22,084 nucleotides of DNA, from contig DZAU01000039.1 in NCBI GenBank assembly GCA_022729635.1, positions 1 through 22,084 on the forward strand, given 5' to 3'. This stretch comes from Flavobacterium psychrophilum (GTDB lineage: Bacteria > Bacteroidota > Bacteroidia > Flavobacteriales > Flavobacteriaceae). Below the pieces are notes generated by a model. That model was not told the origin of the DNA, made no database searches, and saw only the letters and a program-made list of their open reading frames with translations. Below, piece after piece: positions 21,082 through 22,084 of this stretch. The number at the start of each line of letters is the position of its first letter. Position 1 is the first letter of the stretch. A program made the position numbers and the translations under genes.

Positions 21082-21089
21082 GAGTATTT

Positions 21090-21968
21090 ATGAAAAATAA
21101 GCAAACAATTTCTTCAACTTCTCCCTCTCCTTTGGAGAGGGTTGGGGAGAGGATTGCAATTCAAGGCATAAAAGGTTCTTTTCACCATCAAGTGGCACAG
21201 GAATATTTTGGCAATGAGGTAGAAGTTGACGAATGTTTGTCTTTCGATAAATTGATAGACAGTTTGTTGTCCGGAAAATCGACTCAGGCTGTTATGGCGA
21301 TAGAAAACTCTATTGCCGGCCCAATTATCCCGAATTATGCTTTGATTGATAAGAATAATTTGCACATCATTGGCGAACATTATTTAGATATTCATCAAAA
21401 TTTAATGGCACTGAAAGGTCAGAATATTAAGGATATTTTAGAAGTTCATTCCCATCCAATGGCCTTGTTGCAATGTATGGAATTCTTAAAAAAATATCCA
21501 AAAATTAAATTGGTAGAAGATAAAGATACTGCCGAAACAGCTCGTAGAATTCAGAAAAAGCAACTTTCAGGAATTGCCGCTATTGCCAGTAAAACAGCCG
21601 CCGAAATGTATGATTTAGATATTTTGGCACCAGAAATTCAAACTATTAATAACAATATGACACGATTTGTTATTATCAAAAAGGAGAATTCATTCGTACC
21701 AAAAGACGAAATAAATCGCGCTTCAATAAAATTCGAATTGGATCACAAACGAGGAAGTTTGGCCGCAGTCCTCAATGTAATGAGCGATTGCAAATTGAAT
21801 TTAACGAAAATTCAATCCTTACCAAAAATAGAAACGCCTTGGAAATACTCGTTTTTCGTGGACGTTACTTTCGAAAAATACGAAGATTACGCAAAAGCAA
21901 AATCTTTATTAGAAATTATGGCAGAATATTTTAAAGTATTGGGCGAATATAAAAATACAAGGCCGTAA
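21090..21968 (+). CDS. pheA: Prephenate dehydratase with ACT domain
   Basis: The 292-residue enzyme converts prephenate to phenylpyruvate for phenylalanine synthesis. IAIQGIKGSFHHQVAQEYF starts the catalytic domain, and NNMTRFVIIKK (TRF at 191-193) is the conserved dehydratase motif. The ACT domain begins about residue 205 (ASIKFELDHKRGSLAAVLNVM) and would bind Phe for feedback inhibition; IQSLPK stands where many relatives have ESRP. There is no chorismate mutase domain. Residues 10-21 (TSPSPLERVGER) are encoded by a palindromic repeat, and no later Met precedes the core, so the repeat is part of the protein. The start lies 8 bases after the attenuator T-run. Confidence 0.96.
   Translation: MKNKQTISSTSPSPLERVGERIAIQGIKGSFHHQVAQEYFGNEVEVDECLSFDKLIDSLLSGKSTQAVMAIENSIAGPIIPNYALIDKNNLHIIGEHYLDIHQNLMALKGQNIKDILEVHSHPMALLQCMEFLKKYPKIKLVEDKDTAETARRIQKKQLSGIAAIASKTAAEMYDLDILAPEIQTINNNMTRFVIIKKENSFVPKDEINRASIKFELDHKRGSLAAVLNVMSDCKLNLTKIQSLPKIETPWKYSFFVDVTFEKYEDYAKAKSLLEIMAEYFKVLGEYKNTRP
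21117..21153 (+). repeat. Single in-frame family A palindrome in pheA (copy A7, right-arm type)
   Basis: TCTCCCTCTCCTTTGGAGAG then GGTTGGGGAGAGGA shares the stem CCCTCTCCTTTGGAGAGGG with copy A2. It is read in frame near the N-terminus, 27 bases after the start codon. Confidence 0.92.
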
Positions 21969-22018
21969 AAAAAGGAAATTCCAAAAGACAAAAAACAAAT
22001 TCCAAAAAGGGATAAAAA

Positions 22019-22084
22019 ATGATTAAAACTGCAAAACGATTAGAAATAGTAGAAGAGTATTATTTTTCTTCAAAACTTCGGGAA
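22019..22084 (+). CDS. PLP-dependent aminotransferase, N-terminal part (cut by window end)
   Basis: The 22 residues MIKTAKRLEIVEEYYFSSKL followed by RE resemble the start of class I/II aminotransferases that follow pheA in flavobacteria, where YYFSSKLRE is a familiar opening. In this operon it probably acts on phenylpyruvate/4-hydroxyphenylpyruvate or a related keto acid. Only the N-terminus is seen, so the function is inferred mostly from context. Confidence 0.65.
   Translation, partial: MIKTAKRLEIVEEYYFSSKLRE

Overview
The window looks like a chromosomal stretch of a Flavobacterium-type bacterium (Bacteroidota). The DNA is AT-rich. Promoters fit the TTTG-N18-20-TAnnTTTG pattern of that phylum and start codons lack strong Shine-Dalgarno sequences. 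One gene reads as the gliding-motility ABC ATPase GldA, and several families of short interspersed palindromes are present. The species assignment is inference.

Layout. (1) 1-49: the last codons of a probable PLP-dependent sulfhydrylase/trans-sulfuration enzyme. (2) 164-2135: a two-gene type II restriction-modification unit, made of a YhdJ-like adenine methyltransferase and an overlapping putative endonuclease. It sits directly against (3) an Rrf2-type regulator with four cysteines. (4) 2788-10685: assimilatory sulfate reduction. The genes are a TauE/SafE permease, cysH (APS reductase type), cysD, cysN, a siroheme sulfite reductase with a HEPN-like tail, and two siroheme-synthesis genes (uroporphyrinogen-III methyltransferase and precorrin-2 dehydrogenase). 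Together they take sulfate to sulfide and make the cofactor for the last step. (5) 10701-17580: methionine synthesis. A SAM-I-type riboswitch precedes the homocysteine-binding half of a split MetH. A small secreted unknown protein and 0.7 kb of repeats follow, then the folate/B12/SAM half of MetH, then metF. (6) gldA on the minus strand, a DAACS symporter, and a higBA toxin-antitoxin pair on the minus strand. (7) 20887-22084: the start of a Phe/Tyr operon. It has a strong promoter, a 17-codon leader peptide rich in Phe and Tyr, an antiterminator/terminator pair, pheA, and the first codons of an aminotransferase.

Three things stand out. First, the large MetH half carries a complete DUF559 (Vsr-like PD-(D/E)XK) nuclease domain. 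It is inserted in frame exactly in the linker between the cobalamin cap and cobalamin-binding domains, and is bounded by inverted copies of a GC-rich palindrome. Second, the same palindrome occurs throughout the window as inverted pairs filling intergenic gaps (cysH-cysD, cysD-cysN, metH-metF) and as single in-frame copies in CobA, the precorrin-2 dehydrogenase and PheA; one arm also forms the CysH C-terminus. One arm type is always at gene starts and the other at gene ends. Third, upstream of pheA there is a textbook-like ribosome-mediated attenuator, readable base by base. The 5' end of the large metH half has also been duplicated 550 bp upstream, with an array of small hairpins in between.
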